A stretch of DNA of 64,000 nucleotides, taken from contig JACGWO010000010.1 in assembly GCA_034509735.1 (NCBI GenBank), positions 1,736,001 through 1,800,000 of the forward strand, read 5' to 3'. This document shows positions 44,967-55,785 of the stretch, in pieces (positions within the stretch are counted from its first letter, which is position 1; each line of letters starts with the position of its first letter). The notes under the pieces are model-generated. The model was given only the letters and a program-made list of their open reading frames with translations, did no database searches and had not been told where the DNA came from. The position numbers and the translations under genes were made by a program. The DNA is from Sesamum alatum. Taxonomy: Eukaryota; Streptophyta; Magnoliopsida; Lamiales; Pedaliaceae.

Positions 44967-46020
44967 ACTTATTTTAAGTCCTTCATGCTTAATAGAGACA
45001 TAGTGCAAGGAAATATTAAGTCCCGCTCTAATAAATCTGAAAATAATTTAAGTCACAGCTTAAAAAGAAAAATTAACTACAACTAAATTAATAAAAAATC
45101 CGTACAAATTTGATGGAGACAAAAAAACTTTAGCAAGATGTAAATTCCAAAATAACATTATTATTTTTTTAAGTGAAAACGCTCGACTATCATTATAATC
45201 ATTCATATCAAATGATCATCTAACAAAGACAAGTACATCAATACTTAGAGGTTATGAAACCTCAACCGTAACCACTAGGCTAAGAGTTCATTGATTCCAA
45301 AATTTCATTCTCACTGGCTAATCAACGTATCGAGGATAAATCTATAAGTTTTATAGATCAAAATAGATAATATCTTATGCCAGACTTTCTACGCACAATC
45401 ATCAAATAAAAACACATTTACATTAATTTAGAAGGCGCATGCATATAAAAACGTGATTGGGACTAGAAGGGCATGTCCATGATGGTGCAGAAAGTCGTAG
45501 GAGATGGGCCATCAACTCACTGCAAACGACGAATACATCAAGACAGAAGAAAGAACATTTGGTACGTTTTTTTGACCCATTTCAACTCTATTATAAAACA
45601 AAGAAAGAAAGAAAGATCCATTGATTTTCCGGGCTCACCAACCATGCCATGTTTGTTTACGAAACGTCGATTAACCACCTAACGACAGTAGAATTTAGAA
45701 TTAAAACAGAAGCTGAGACATTCTTAAACTAATTGACCAGAATCTAGTGGGTGGGTGCCTTTTCACACCTCTGTCTGCTGTTAATTTGTATTCCTGGGAA
45801 TCTCAGAAAGCTGCTCCAATTTTTTATTTTTTATTTGGTCACATTTTCCGAAGGCTTTCTTGTTTGCTTATTACAATTATATTTATATATATACACTGAT
45901 GACTTTTGACATTGTAACTACTTCATATTGCTATTTTAATAGCCTGTCCATAGACCGACATTGTGTTAATGACGTTTTTATAGGATATTTGTATTGCAAT
46001 CTTTATTTAATTAACTTGTA
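44967..46020. other. Intergenic DNA
   Basis: No gene recognised. 45215-45290 on the minus strand (TAGCCTAGTGGTTACGGTTG) resembles the A-box half of the tRNA-derived SINE family, decayed. A 69-codon frame at 45473-45682 has no recognisable motif. Confidence 0.35.
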
Positions 46021-46495
46021 CCAATATTGCTCTTAATATATATGGTCTTTTTTTTTTGGGGGAATTTATTTTTAAAAGTATCATTCTCATTTAAATTATC
46101 AATTTCGTACCACTAATCTCAACCACAACTTGTTACGGATAACAATTCTAGTCACGGTAATAATACAACGTACGTAAGCTCTTAATTTTGATGAATAAAT
46201 TAAGGACAAATTGCATTTTACTCCCTGTGTTTTCAAAAGTCAGCTAAAAACTCCCAATATTGCTCTTAATATATATGGTCTTTTTTTTTTGGGGGGGGAG
46301 GGGGGGGGGGAATTTATTTTCAAAAGTACCATTCTCATTTAAATTATCAATTTCGTACCACTAATCTCAACCACAACTTGTTACGGGTAACAATTCTAGT
46401 CACGGTAATAATACAACGTACGTAAGCTCTTAATTTTGATGAATAAATTAAGGACAAATTGCATATTACTCCCTGTGTTTTCAAAAGTCAGCTAA
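46021..46495. repeat. 233-bp tandem duplication including a transposon end
   Basis: 46021-46253 is repeated from 46254. Both copies run from CCAATATTGCTCTTAATATA through GTACCACTAATCTCAACC and AATACAACGTACGTAAGC into GGACAAATTGCAT, the terminal repeat of the element at 46452. The first copy therefore contains a second, partial terminus of that element, cut after about 50 bp. The second copy has an expanded G run (about 46291-46310). Confidence 0.85.
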
Positions 46496-47632
46496 AAACT
46501 CCCATGTGTTTTGAAAATAGACAAAAAAATCCTGTATTTTGTAAAATCATGCAAAAAGGCCCTCTTCGTTAGAAACTAACGGAGAGTGTTTAACACTCGC
46601 CCAATGTGCGAGTGGGCTTCATATTTGATCTTTTTTATGGTTATTTTATTGGTACAAATGTCTATTTTGCCCTCTTTTTGTCATTTTACTATATTTTAAT
46701 AAATTGATATTATTGATTAATTTAAATTACTATCTAACCTAAATATATTTTAATAAATTATATATTTAATATATTAATTAAAATAATTTTACAATACTAA
46801 AACATTATATTTAAACTAAAAATAATTTTTAAATTAAAATATCCATTATATGAATTTTAACACATTTTAATTATTTTTATGATTATGAATATTAATTAAC
46901 TATAATAATGATATATTATTAATTAATTAAGAATTTATTTAGATTAAATATATTTAAGTAAATTATACATTAAATAACATTTACATTTCATTTTTTCTAT
47001 AAATATAAAAGAATTCTTTAATTTTTGAAAAAATCAATTTATAAAAAAAATTAAAAAAAAATATGGGCGACGGCGATGGTTGCTATCGCCGTCGCCCAGG
47101 CCACCCACCCATGGGCGACTGCGACGGCGGTCACCCAGCCCCAGATGTGCCCTGGGCTCTGCGCCGCCGTCGCGGCGCTCAGGCTGGGGGCGACGTCGTC
47201 CCCTCCGGTGGCGAGGATGGGGGTGGGCCGGGGGGTGGGGTGTTAAGGGTGGGTGGATGGGTTGGGGGTTTTAATATAAAATATTTTATTTTTTAAAATA
47301 ATTTATTTTTATATAATATAACAAAATAGATTAAATCTGGACCTTTGATTTTTTATAAATTTAAGATCTAACGGTTGATATAGATTGATTAGATCCTACG
47401 GCTTTAATTCAATCCAAAAAGATCCAACGGTTACAAAAAAAATAAATAATATAAATGTATAAGGGTATAACGGTCTTTTAGCAAAAAAACTAACGGCGTT
47501 AACGTTAATTAACGGTGAGGGGCAAGTGTGCATGGTTTTACAAAATACAGGGATTTTTTTGTCTATTTTCAAAATACAGGGGAGTTTTTAGGTGACTTTT
47601 GAAAACACAGGGGGGTAATATACAATTTGTCC
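46452..47632. mobile_element. 1.2-kb Mutator-type element with GC-rich core
   Basis: 1,181 bp with inverted repeats of about 130 bp: GGACAAATTGCATATTACTC at the left against GTAATATACAATTTGTCC at the right, then AAAATAGACAAAAAAATCC on the left against GGATTTTTTTGTCTATTTTC on the right. Flanked by ATAAATTAA at 46443-46451 and 47633-47641, a perfect 9-bp TSD. The interior is very AT-rich except for a GC-rich block at 47063-47265, which contrasts so strongly that it may be captured sequence (Pack-MULE-like). The block has two open frames without recognisable domains. No transposase. Confidence 0.78.
47065..47097. repeat. Perfect 13-bp GC-rich hairpin
   Basis: GGGCGACGGCGAT (47065-47077) and ATCGCCGTCGCCC (47085-47097) are exact inverse complements separated by a 7-nt loop. 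It sits at the left edge of the GC-rich core of the Mutator-type element. It could be a structural feature of the element or a chance product of the GGCGAC-rich sequence. Confidence 0.8.
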
Positions 47633-47641
47633 ATAAATTAA

Positions 47642-48826
47642 TTTGGGGATAAAGTGAGTAGTAATTAATCGGGAGCCGCAAAAGTAGTGGAAAAAAAATG
47701 GGATAAATGCAATTTACCCCCCTGTAATATAAGAAATAAGCAAAAATCCCTTTGTAAAAAAATAATTAGCAAATTACCTCCTATGATCTTAAAATGAAGC
47801 AAATTACCCTCCTGTGTTTTCCCTTAATAGGGGGTAATTTGCTTCATTTCTCAAAAGGAGGAAAAGGCGGAGGACACGTAGAATAGACGAATTCGATTTT
47901 CTATTGCAAATCATATTTCATCTTTTATTACGTTCAATGTACACAAATCACACGTATAAAGATGACCTCATATATTTTAATTTAGAAAATAATATATACA
48001 TAATATATATATATATTGAATGAAGCAGGAAATAAAATAAATTTTGCAACAAAAAATCCGAGCCCAACCAAGTATTGTGGTGAGTCTAAAACCACGAGCG
48101 TCCTTGATCTTTGATGTGGCCGAAAATGCAGAAAGGGGGAGAGGCGTTGAATGCTCAAAGGACAACAATCTCACAGCCGTATCTATACATACATCACAAT
48201 AAATAATGATAATAACTATACCGCCTCAACTCTCAACTAACCTAATTTATCATCTACGCTTTTCGACTTACCCTCTGTTTTTCCCATATATTTACTAATT
48301 TAATTATCCATTATGCACATTTAATAATTTTTTTAATCCCTTCATTAACCCTTAATCAACATTCTGTTTAAAGTTTAAACCTATCGTTCTCCGACAACTC
48401 CCATTCTCTCATTGTTCTCCCATAACTGTTTTTCCCGATAGGATCTTAATTCTAGAGTAATTAATATACAATATGGATCAACACACATGTAAAAATTCAC
48501 AATCATTCAGCTAATATAAGAAAATCCATGTATATATTATGCTTCAAGGTTGGTAGCTCGTAGATTATGTGTCTACAAGAGTTTCATGTCATTTCATTGG
48601 ATGTTGGTATAATTTAATTATTGTGATGCGACGTGAAATATGATCGATGTTATGTTACGTGAGATATTGTTTGTTTTGACTTTATCGTTGTATTGTAAGA
48701 ACATGAAATCAGGACGAAAATTTTCTTGTTCTATTATATGGTGTAGTGCAATCAATTTTTCTGCATGGAAGAACCTGACCCTTTGCACAAACATGATAAG
48801 AACACTAACGAACAACACCTTTCATA
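47642..48826. other. Intergenic DNA with decayed repeats
   Basis: 47700-47860 is a partial family D element (AATTTACCCCCCTGTAATAT, GGGGGTAATTTGCTTC). 47890-48058 is a decayed family B MITE (TTCGATTTTCTATTGCAAAT on the left, AAATTTTGCAACAAAAAATC on the right). No gene recognised. Confidence 0.45.
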
Positions 48827-49250
48827 GGATAAATTACAGCTACTTTCCTAAAATTTGACATAATTATAAATACTTTCTCGTCATTTGAAAAATTACAAAT
48901 ACTCACTTGATGTTTGTAACCGTCTAACAAATAACTCATGTCCATCCATTTACATGGGTGAACTGACCAAAATGTCCTTATGCACTGAATTATTTTTTAT
49001 TTAATTCTTAAATTTTTTTTGGATTACAATACGTTGGGAGAGGTTTCTTAAGTTTTTTTACACAGAGGAACAATAATGCAATTTGCCTTGGCCGGTTCTT
49101 CTACAATTTTAATAAAAAATTCAAGGGCAAAATAGTCAATTTCAGACATTTAGTTAAAAATTACAAAGTTTAGAGGTTATTTGTAATTTTTCAAATAATA
49201 AGAGAGTACTTGTAATTACTCCAAATCTCATGAAAGGTGGTCTAATTCAC
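48827..49250. mobile_element. Mutator-type element, family E, decayed
   Basis: Left GGATAAATTACAGCTAC and TAAATACTTTCTCGTC, right GTACTTGTAATTACTCC, plus the family's inner words CAATAATGCAATTTGCC and CAAAATGTCC. The right terminus and TSD are degenerate. Confidence 0.5.
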
Positions 49251-49358
49251 GTGAATGGTCATTTTAATTGAGTATTACAATTACCATATACTTGATTCAG
49301 GATCGACAAAATCCAATCCGGGTTCAAATCTCCCAACATAACAGGTACTCGGGCCCAG

Positions 49359-49551
49359 AGGGCGCGTTTGGTAACCCCAAATTAATTGATAACTTATCTT
49401 GTGCCGGGGCTAAGATTATGCCATCCAATTCGGGACTCGATTTCGGTGGGGTACTTTATTATTCCTCACAGATATCTGGTATTGATGAACACTTGAATCT
49501 AACTCATCCAATCAATCTCACCAATTCCATCCACACATCCAAACACACCCT
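49359..49551. mobile_element. Putative MITE with 13-bp inverted ends
   Basis: AGGGCGCGTTTGG at the left and CCAAACACACCCT at the right are inverse apart from two changes; GGGxxxGTTTGG ends are common in plant hAT and Harbinger MITEs. The interior is GC-balanced. No clear TSD. The open frame across it is probably chance. Confidence 0.4.
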
Positions 49552-49822
49552 ATTTCTCGGACCACACTATTTCACTCATGCTTTGATATAATCTAAGTCG
49601 TTTTTTGACACTTTCATGTACCCAAGTTATTCATGTCTTCTTACCAAACTCCTCCAGACATTAATGTACTAATTCCGTCTCTGACCGATGATGCTGCGGA
49701 GTACTCGACGACTTCCAGAGATTAAATTCGCACTCAGCTCATTCATTTTCAGGCACTTATTCTGCATTCAGTTTCTCTGCGCGCGCCCATCTGCCACTCT
49801 CCTTTTAGTACTTCAAGACATA

Positions 49823-49980
49823 CGAGATTTTAATTTGAACTGACCTTGATCAAACTTGATCCAATTAAATGCCCAGTATAGTATACTTGTCCACAGTTCG
49901 AGAAAAGTGATCAATTATGTCACACATGTTGTATGATTGATTTGGTTCGATCGAACTCGGTGTGAGTAAGAATTTTGCCC
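49823..49980 (+). mobile_element. MITE of family A
   Basis: GAGATTTTAATTTGAACTGA at the start, CACATGTTGTATGATTGATT inside, and TAAGAATTTTGCCC at the end. It lies about 280 bp 3' of the phytosulfokine gene stop. Confidence 0.5.
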
Positions 49981-50260
49981 GAAAATGATAACTCAACCAA
50001 GACAAGACAAAACAAAACAAATACAAGGAAACAAGCATCAAAATAAACTATAACTTTCCTCTCTGCTGCTACAATCAATACAGCTGCAAACCTTTTTTTA
50101 CATTCATACCTATGATTTCAAGTAGGAATATTCATCAATATCAGTAACAAAAACCCACCACAATTTCAAAAAAAGAAAAGAAAATTAAGACAAGAACAGG
50201 TTCTTAGTACAGCTTATTACAATATATTAAGAAAAAAAAAATATATAATTTCTGGTATTT

Positions 50261-50596
50261 TTATGGGTTATGGTGTTGGGTGTAAATGTAATCAAGATGG
50301 GCAGCGAGGGTTCTTCTCATCAAGCACTCATCTTCACCGATTCCTTGGCAGCTCTCTTCCACTTGCCCTCCTTCTACCTTAACCTATATATTAACACAAA
50401 CAAATCCATAAAAGTGCGAACCAAACAGGGTCTTGGATTAAACATGTAGAAAAGTAATACGTACAGATAATTTTTGAGCATGACAAACCTCATTCTTGGC
50501 TTCCACCTTGTCATGAACAGTGGGCGTGGGACGAGAGGCTGAGCAGAGGGAGAAGAGGAGGAGGGCTAGGATGAAAAATGTCGTGGCTTTAGACAT
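50261..50596 (-). CDS. PSK: Phytosulfokine precursor, 2 exons, 76 aa
   Basis: Exons 50596-50489 and 50383-50261 on the minus strand, joined in phase 0 (AATGAG|GTTTGT ... TATATAG|GTTAAG). The 76-residue preproprotein starts with a signal peptide ([20 protein letters not shown], cleavage likely near residues 20-22). It has a variable Glu/Lys-rich propeptide, the family's Cys pair ([21 protein letters not shown]48 and C56) and the hormone YIYTQ at residues 68-72, followed by HHNP. The residue before YIYTQ is Asp (DYIYTQ), needed for recognition by tyrosylprotein sulfotransferase; RRTLAAHL fits subtilase processing. The mature disulfated pentapeptide is secreted and perceived by PSKR receptor kinases to promote growth and tune immunity. 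The intron is 105 nt. A TATA box lies 78 bp upstream. Paralogue number cannot be told. Confidence 0.95.
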
Positions 50597-50673
50597 ATTG
50601 TGTAGGGGCGTGTTTGGGGGATTCTTGAGAGTTATGGTTGTTGAGATGGAGAGGAGATGAGGAGGGGTGTGGG

Positions 50674-50682
50674 TTTATATAG
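50674..50682 (-). promoter_or_regulatory. TATA box of the phytosulfokine gene
   Basis: CTATATAAA on the minus strand, 78 bp upstream of the ATG at 50596. Transcription would start near 50645, giving a 5'UTR of about 50 nt. Confidence 0.65.
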
Positions 50683-51983
50683 AGTTGATAAGGGAGGGGC
50701 GATTGTAAAATGCGCCAAGTGTGAACTCGGAAGAGCAGAAGGGCGACTTTAGTTTAATGCATATGTAGGGATCGAGCAATTAATGTTGTAAATAAATTTG
50801 ACGATTTTATGGAAAGAAAATTAGGGAAAAGATGAAGAAGAAGTTGATGGAGACCACAGGAACTTGGGAGAAAGTTTTAATACCACGAACTACCCTTGTA
50901 TTTTATTTTATTTTGGGGGTAAATTATAGTGAGTTTCAGTGAAATTTGGTATAATTATAAATATCTTTTGTTGTTTGGGAAATAATTAATACTGATGATC
51001 TAACATCTAGTCAAATTCGAATAGGGTTTTATCTATTTTTTTGTGGTGAATTAACAAAAATGCACAGGTGGATTATAAATTATAATTTTACTTATTTTAT
51101 AACACTTTCTGATATTTTTTAAGCAACTAATTGGATATTTTTTTTAATAATTTTTAAATTTTTCCATCTATCTTGTCCGACTAATTTTTGAAAAAAAAAA
51201 TACAGTAAGACTAAAGTTGATAATTTCATACATCCATCCAAAAATTACACAATTTCATCAAACATCAGAAATATTTGTAATTTTTTCATACAACGAGAAT
51301 GTATTCGCAATTATATTAAATTTTGAAGGAGCCACCCCCCCACCCCCAAACTCAGAGAAATATAATGTCATGAACTAAGATTGTAATTCATTGGGAAATT
51401 ATATCAGAACAAATATTTAGTCCCTCCAAACATCTTAACAAGAGGACTGAGTTAACGTGGTAACGTTCGACTTTTAATTAGTAAGATACAATACTTGACG
51501 ATTGTGTGACATGCATTAAATTAAATGCGATTATGGACCAAACTTTTTGGGCAATGAGAAGGCGAGATGGGGTCTTGATGGAAAAAAATAGCGTTGACAA
51601 GTGAAATAATTTCATTTTCATCTTTAGAAAGTGGCCCCAAAATTAGAAACATTGCTTTATCTTTTACCTAGTCTATTTTAATTCTATTGGCCTACCACTC
51701 ACAAGCCAAAACTTTGGTTTACATTCACTTTTCATGAATAGTCATGGAGCACTACACCAATTGATGTTCAAATTTTCCTACCTCTAAGTGGGAAGGGGAC
51801 CTCTTATGCATGGGAGTGGGAATTAAAACTTCAAAAGATAGTCTAAAACGAAAATATAAAAATATTAATGTCTTTTTTTCTTTTTCTTTTTTTGAGGGGA
51901 TAAAAATATCAATGTCTATCACACCACATTAATTACATAAGTTTTACTGTTGACATGACTAAAGATTCATTATGTAATATATT
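50683..51983. other. Upstream region of PSK and intergenic DNA
   Basis: 50683-50900 is probable promoter sequence. About 50919-51340 is a decayed family E Mutator-type element (GGTAAATTATAGTGAG on the left, ATATTTGTAATTTTTTC on the right). No other gene recognised. Confidence 0.4.
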
Positions 51984-52366
51984 TGGTAAAATTTTACTTT
52001 TAGTTCCCTAAGTTAGGGAATTCAATTAATACATTTAGTCATTTGTTTTACGAAATTTTAAAAATAATCCCAAAATTAGAAAAACTTAACACATTTAGCC
52101 CCATTTCCAAGTTTTCGTAACGTACAATGCGCATGTTCGTTAGCCTGGTTGCTCACACAACTGACGGGCACGCGATTGCATGTGTTCTTATCGTCTTTTT
52201 TTTTTTTTATGAAAACTTGAACATGGGACTAAATGTGTTGAGTTTCGCAATTTTGGGATCATTTTGAAAATTCTGTAAAGTAGAGGGCTAAATGTGTCGA
52301 TTTTTTATAATTTTATGACCATTTTAAATATTCCCTTATCTGATGGGATTAAAATATAATTTTGCT
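51984..52366. mobile_element. Mutator-type TIR element, family C
   Basis: 383 bp from TGGTAAAATTTTACTTTTAG to AAAATATAATTTTGCT, with inverted arms. Flanked by TAATATATT (51975-51983) and TAATATTTT (52367-52375), a 9-bp TSD with one mismatch. Relative of 3530-4096. Confidence 0.6.
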
Positions 52367-52821
52367 TAATATTTTCAATATTTAAACATTGACAACGACA
52401 AGCACGATCTAGAAGATCGTGTAAAATAATTATGTATAAAACTTCTGAATTTCGTGTATTTTGATATTCTAGATGATTGTAATAGAATGTTAGTGTCTGT
52501 TTGTGGGATATATGATGTAGTATTGTAGAGGAGCAAGTGGTAGAGATAGCCATTTAATTTGAAGAATTTATGGGAGCCTGTTGACCTTTTGTGATTTCAA
52601 CAGTGTAGATAAGGAATTTTAAATGGTCAAAATGTTCATCGTCACACTCACACGCTCATCCTTCGTGCTGAAGCAAGAAGTTTCATCGCTACCTCATATC
52701 TCCCCTATAGCGCCTTTGCTTATATAAGCTTGTCAACTTTTATGAAAAATGGATTGAATATTTTAATTCAAAATTACTAATTAATATAATACTTTGGACG
52801 ACTTTGAGCTTTTTTTATTAA
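52367..52821. other. AT-rich intergenic DNA
   Basis: No gene recognised. 52380-52560 holds a minus-strand frame without motif. Confidence 0.35.
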
Positions 52822-53834
52822 GGCTAAATTACCTTTTTGGTACCGTAAAGAAGGTTTTTTCCTTATTAGTTCCATACTTCAGGTGATTCTCGTTTTGATC
52901 TAATATTTAATAAAAAAGTTATCAAGTTACTCCGCTACCACTTTTGCCATCAAATTTAAATGACGAATTGCATATTCTTTAAGTGGTTGTTATCGTTGGA
53001 GGGAAAAGTTACACCATGCACCTCACGTGGGTCGTGAGTTACCTGCAACCCAATTTGTTTTACTGCTCATTTCTTCCCTTTGAACACTAAAAATTTTGTA
53101 AGCAAATTTCTCCTTGATAGCTCGAGTATGGCTAGTTTGATTTGAGAAAACACAAGAAATCAAGTGAAGATAGTAAACATTCAAAGATACGCGATGATGT
53201 CCTTGCAGCTCAGTCATCTCATCGACATGGGAAACCCTATCTATGATATGTGTTCATTTTGTATGTTTTTAGGTTTTATTTTTTAAGGTTTTATCTTTTT
53301 TCTGCTTGTAAAGATAATGGCTGGATTTATTTTGTATGTTAATGGTCGGATTTGTTTCATCGGGGTTGATTTTTGTGTTCTTTGTTCTCGGTTTCTGATG
53401 ATAAATTGAGTTTTTTTAAAAAAATTTCAAGTCATGTTGAGTATATAGTGGGATGAAAAAAGTATTATAGGCTAGAAAGAAACAATTTATAGTGCTCATT
53501 TTAGACATTGTTTTCTCTTTATTTTTTTCGGGCAAGCAAGCCAAGAAGGAAGAGAATGAAAATGGCAAAAATGGAGATTTTTTAACCTCTTCAGTAGTTG
53601 CAATTCTTGGCCCCAAACTTTGCCAACAAAAACCTCCTACTGTTACTTTCACATGGGAAGGTTGGACTTAACGGATTAACCCGCTTTGACCTTTTAAACT
53701 TGGCGGGGAAAGTGGTAGAAAACTAACTTGATAACTTTTTTTGTTAAAAATAGGATCAAAACGAAAATTTCATAAAGCACGGGAGTAATAAGAAAAAATC
53801 TCTTCTTTATGGGACCAAATAAGTCAATTTAGCC
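52822..53834. mobile_element. 1.0-kb TIR element, 8-bp TSD
   Basis: 1,013 bp from GGCTAAATTACCTTTTTGG to GACCAAATAAGTCAATTTAGCC. The arms are inverted over about 130 bp (AAGTTATCAAGTTACTCC on the left, CTAACTTGATAACTTT on the right). TTTATTAA lies directly on both sides (52814-52821, 53835-53842). An 8-bp TSD fits hAT, but the A/T-rich site and long arms would also allow a Mutator-type origin. The interior has no transposase; small frames there (53416-53652) show no motif. Confidence 0.65.
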
Positions 53835-53842
53835 TTTATTAA

Positions 53843-54681
53843 TTAGTCTTAAAGGTCTTTCAGTATTTGAGTTTTTCATCGTATATGAGTAATTGTGATT
53901 GTTTGAAACACCAAATATTCATACCATTTAAAACCCATCCTTACTCGGACAAAATTATTGAAAATTAAAACGAACATAGTAGTAACATACAAAATTCCTT
54001 CTTTTCTATTTTACATCGAAAATTCCATATTTATGGCAACAAGATTCGGAGGACATGATGATAAATTATTGTTGTTGGGTTGGGTTGATGTAATAATTGA
54101 GCAAAATTTTGGTATAGTAGAATTGAAAATGTGCAGTATTTTTAGCATGTGAGAAAAAGTGGTATAGTTGTGATTGACAATTCCTCCAGTACTTTTCTGT
54201 TTGTTCCGATGTTGCTTCCAATTATTTGGTTAGGTGAATAATAATAAACTGTTTCCTCACTATTCTATTTCCACACTCGTTATTTTTTTTCATTCCAATA
54301 AAGAATTGGTGAAAACCGCGTATGCTACCAAGTTGAAAATTCCAATATTTAATAATATATGTGTGTGTACTTATAGGATCTAATTGTATTTTATTCAAAG
54401 AATAATTAAAGTCGTTGAAAAATGTATATTCCTTACTTTAGAAAAAAAAAATTCCATTTTTAGTTTTTCCCGTTAGAGATTATTATGAACAGATCGAACA
54501 ATATACTCAAAAGATGACATTGCAAGATCGAAATCGAAAATTGCAGATTTTCACTTAGTTTGAAGGTTGAGTTCCTTGTATTTTCAAGATATCTCGAGTG
54601 TTTTTTTTTTTTTTTTTTTGAAATGAGTGATGAACTATTATTTTTTGAATATATCGATTACAATCATCAATATCAAATAGG
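53843..54681. other. AT-rich intergenic DNA
   Basis: No gene recognised; a poly-T tract is at 54601-54619. Confidence 0.35.
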
Positions 54682-54756
54682 ATTTAATGTTATTTACCCC
54701 CCTGTGATATTGCAAATGAGTAAATTACCCCCCTATAAAATATCTATATCTAACAA

Positions 54757-54947
54757 CTTGTCGATAATTATAATAATCATGTAACAATCATCAACGTCAA
54801 ATAACTATATTTAATCAACAACTACTATTGAAATAGAATACATCACACATGTTGGTGGGTTCGAACCCGTGAACTTAGAGTCATGGGGCTCAGCTTCTGT
54901 GGTTGAGCTTAGCCTCATTGGTGATATCTCGATTTTTGTTATCAAGA
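54757..54947 (-). mobile_element. tRNA-derived SINE nested in a family D element
   Basis: On the minus strand the head reads AATGAGGCTAAGCTCAACC ... GCTGAGCCCCATGACTCTAA and then a clean B box GGGTTCGAACCC, followed by a body with AGTAGTTGTTGATTAAATAT. Acceptor-stem pairing is absent, so it is not a functional tRNA. Ends are approximate. Confidence 0.5.
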
Positions 54948-55027
54948 TAGAAGATTGTATAGTTTTAACATATATATAGTCAACCGTTAATTATCTAATA
55001 AGAATGGCTATAAGATTTGATAAATCC

Positions 55028-55170
55028 GATATGTTGGCTAATGAGATATTGCTTGAATAATAAGGTTGAGACCTTACAACAAAAAAATTATGAGTTCGAT
55101 TCCCATGAATTTATCTACTTTTATAGTATAAATTTTCTTGTTTTTTTATCTCAAATTCAACATAATCATT
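55028..55170 (+). mobile_element. Degenerate SINE, second insertion in the same element
   Basis: GGCTAATGAGATATTGCTTG ... AAGGTTGAGACCTTACAAC then the B box GAGTTCGATTCCC, in the same order as the SINE at 60204. The tail is decayed and no TSD is clear. Confidence 0.4.
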
Positions 55171-55576
55171 AATTTAAATCTCGATATATATCGAATCAAT
55201 ATTTAAATTTAAAGGTACAATGAAGTGAGGTAAATACAAGGAGGTAAATTGGTATTTATTTTTTATAGGGGGATAATTTGTTCATTTACAATATCACAAG
55301 AGAGTAAATTATATTAAACCCGAAAAATAATACACAAAATCAGATTAGATTCTATTACTATAAATATGAATTCTTTTATGAAAACGCGCAGACTGAGAAC
55401 CAAGCATGCACTACCTACTTGTAGCTACGGCCAAAATCTGTCGACATAAAATGACTCATTAATGATAACGATTTAAATCCGCACCAGAACCCAACGTATG
55501 TACACAAATAAATAATACAGTATTTTGAGGGAATTTAGACATGTTTTAAGGTGTAGAGGGTTGTTGTAGTGAAAAG

Positions 55577-55765
55577 TCAATGAAGCTTAATTTATTCAGC
55601 AAAGCTGAGGTTACGTGATCAAAAAGTCGTAGATTCGAGTCCCATCAATCTGTGGGTGTTGGTCTACGTTATAGTAGTTATTGATTAATTGTACATATTT
55701 GATATTGTTAATGATTAAAATTTACGATATAATTATAACCGGTTTACTTTAAATAAAAAAAGACA
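55577..55765 (+). mobile_element. tRNA-derived SINE with about 19-bp TSD
   Basis: Head TCAATGAAGCTTAATTTATT ... AAAGCTGAGGTTACGTGATC, B box AGATTCGAGTCCC, A-rich tail. Flanks AGGGTTGTTGTAGTGAAAAG (55557-55576) and AGGGTTGCTGTAGTCAAAAA (55766-55785) match at 17 of 20 positions, a long TSD typical of retroposition. Confidence 0.65.
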
Positions 55766-55785
55766 AGGGTTGCTGTAGTCAAAAA

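Larger units (their letters stand above)
54682..55320. mobile_element. Family D Mutator-type element split by SINE insertions
   Basis: Ends mirror each other: ATTTACCCCCCTGTGATATT ... AAATTACCCCCCTATAAAAT on the left, TTATAGGGGGATAATTTG ... AATATCACAAGAGAGTAAAT on the right. Normal family D copies are about 220-250 bp; here two SINE-like insertions expand it to about 640 bp. TSD not clear. Confidence 0.55.

Noticed and set aside
47063..47296. 77-codon Gly/Arg/Pro-rich frame
   Set aside because: It lies in the GC-rich core of a transposon; GC-rich DNA lacks stop codons in several frames and no domain is present.
54850..54947. tRNA-like block on the minus strand with GGGTTCGAACCC
   Set aside because: Same SINE-head layout without acceptor-stem pairing; nested in a transposon.
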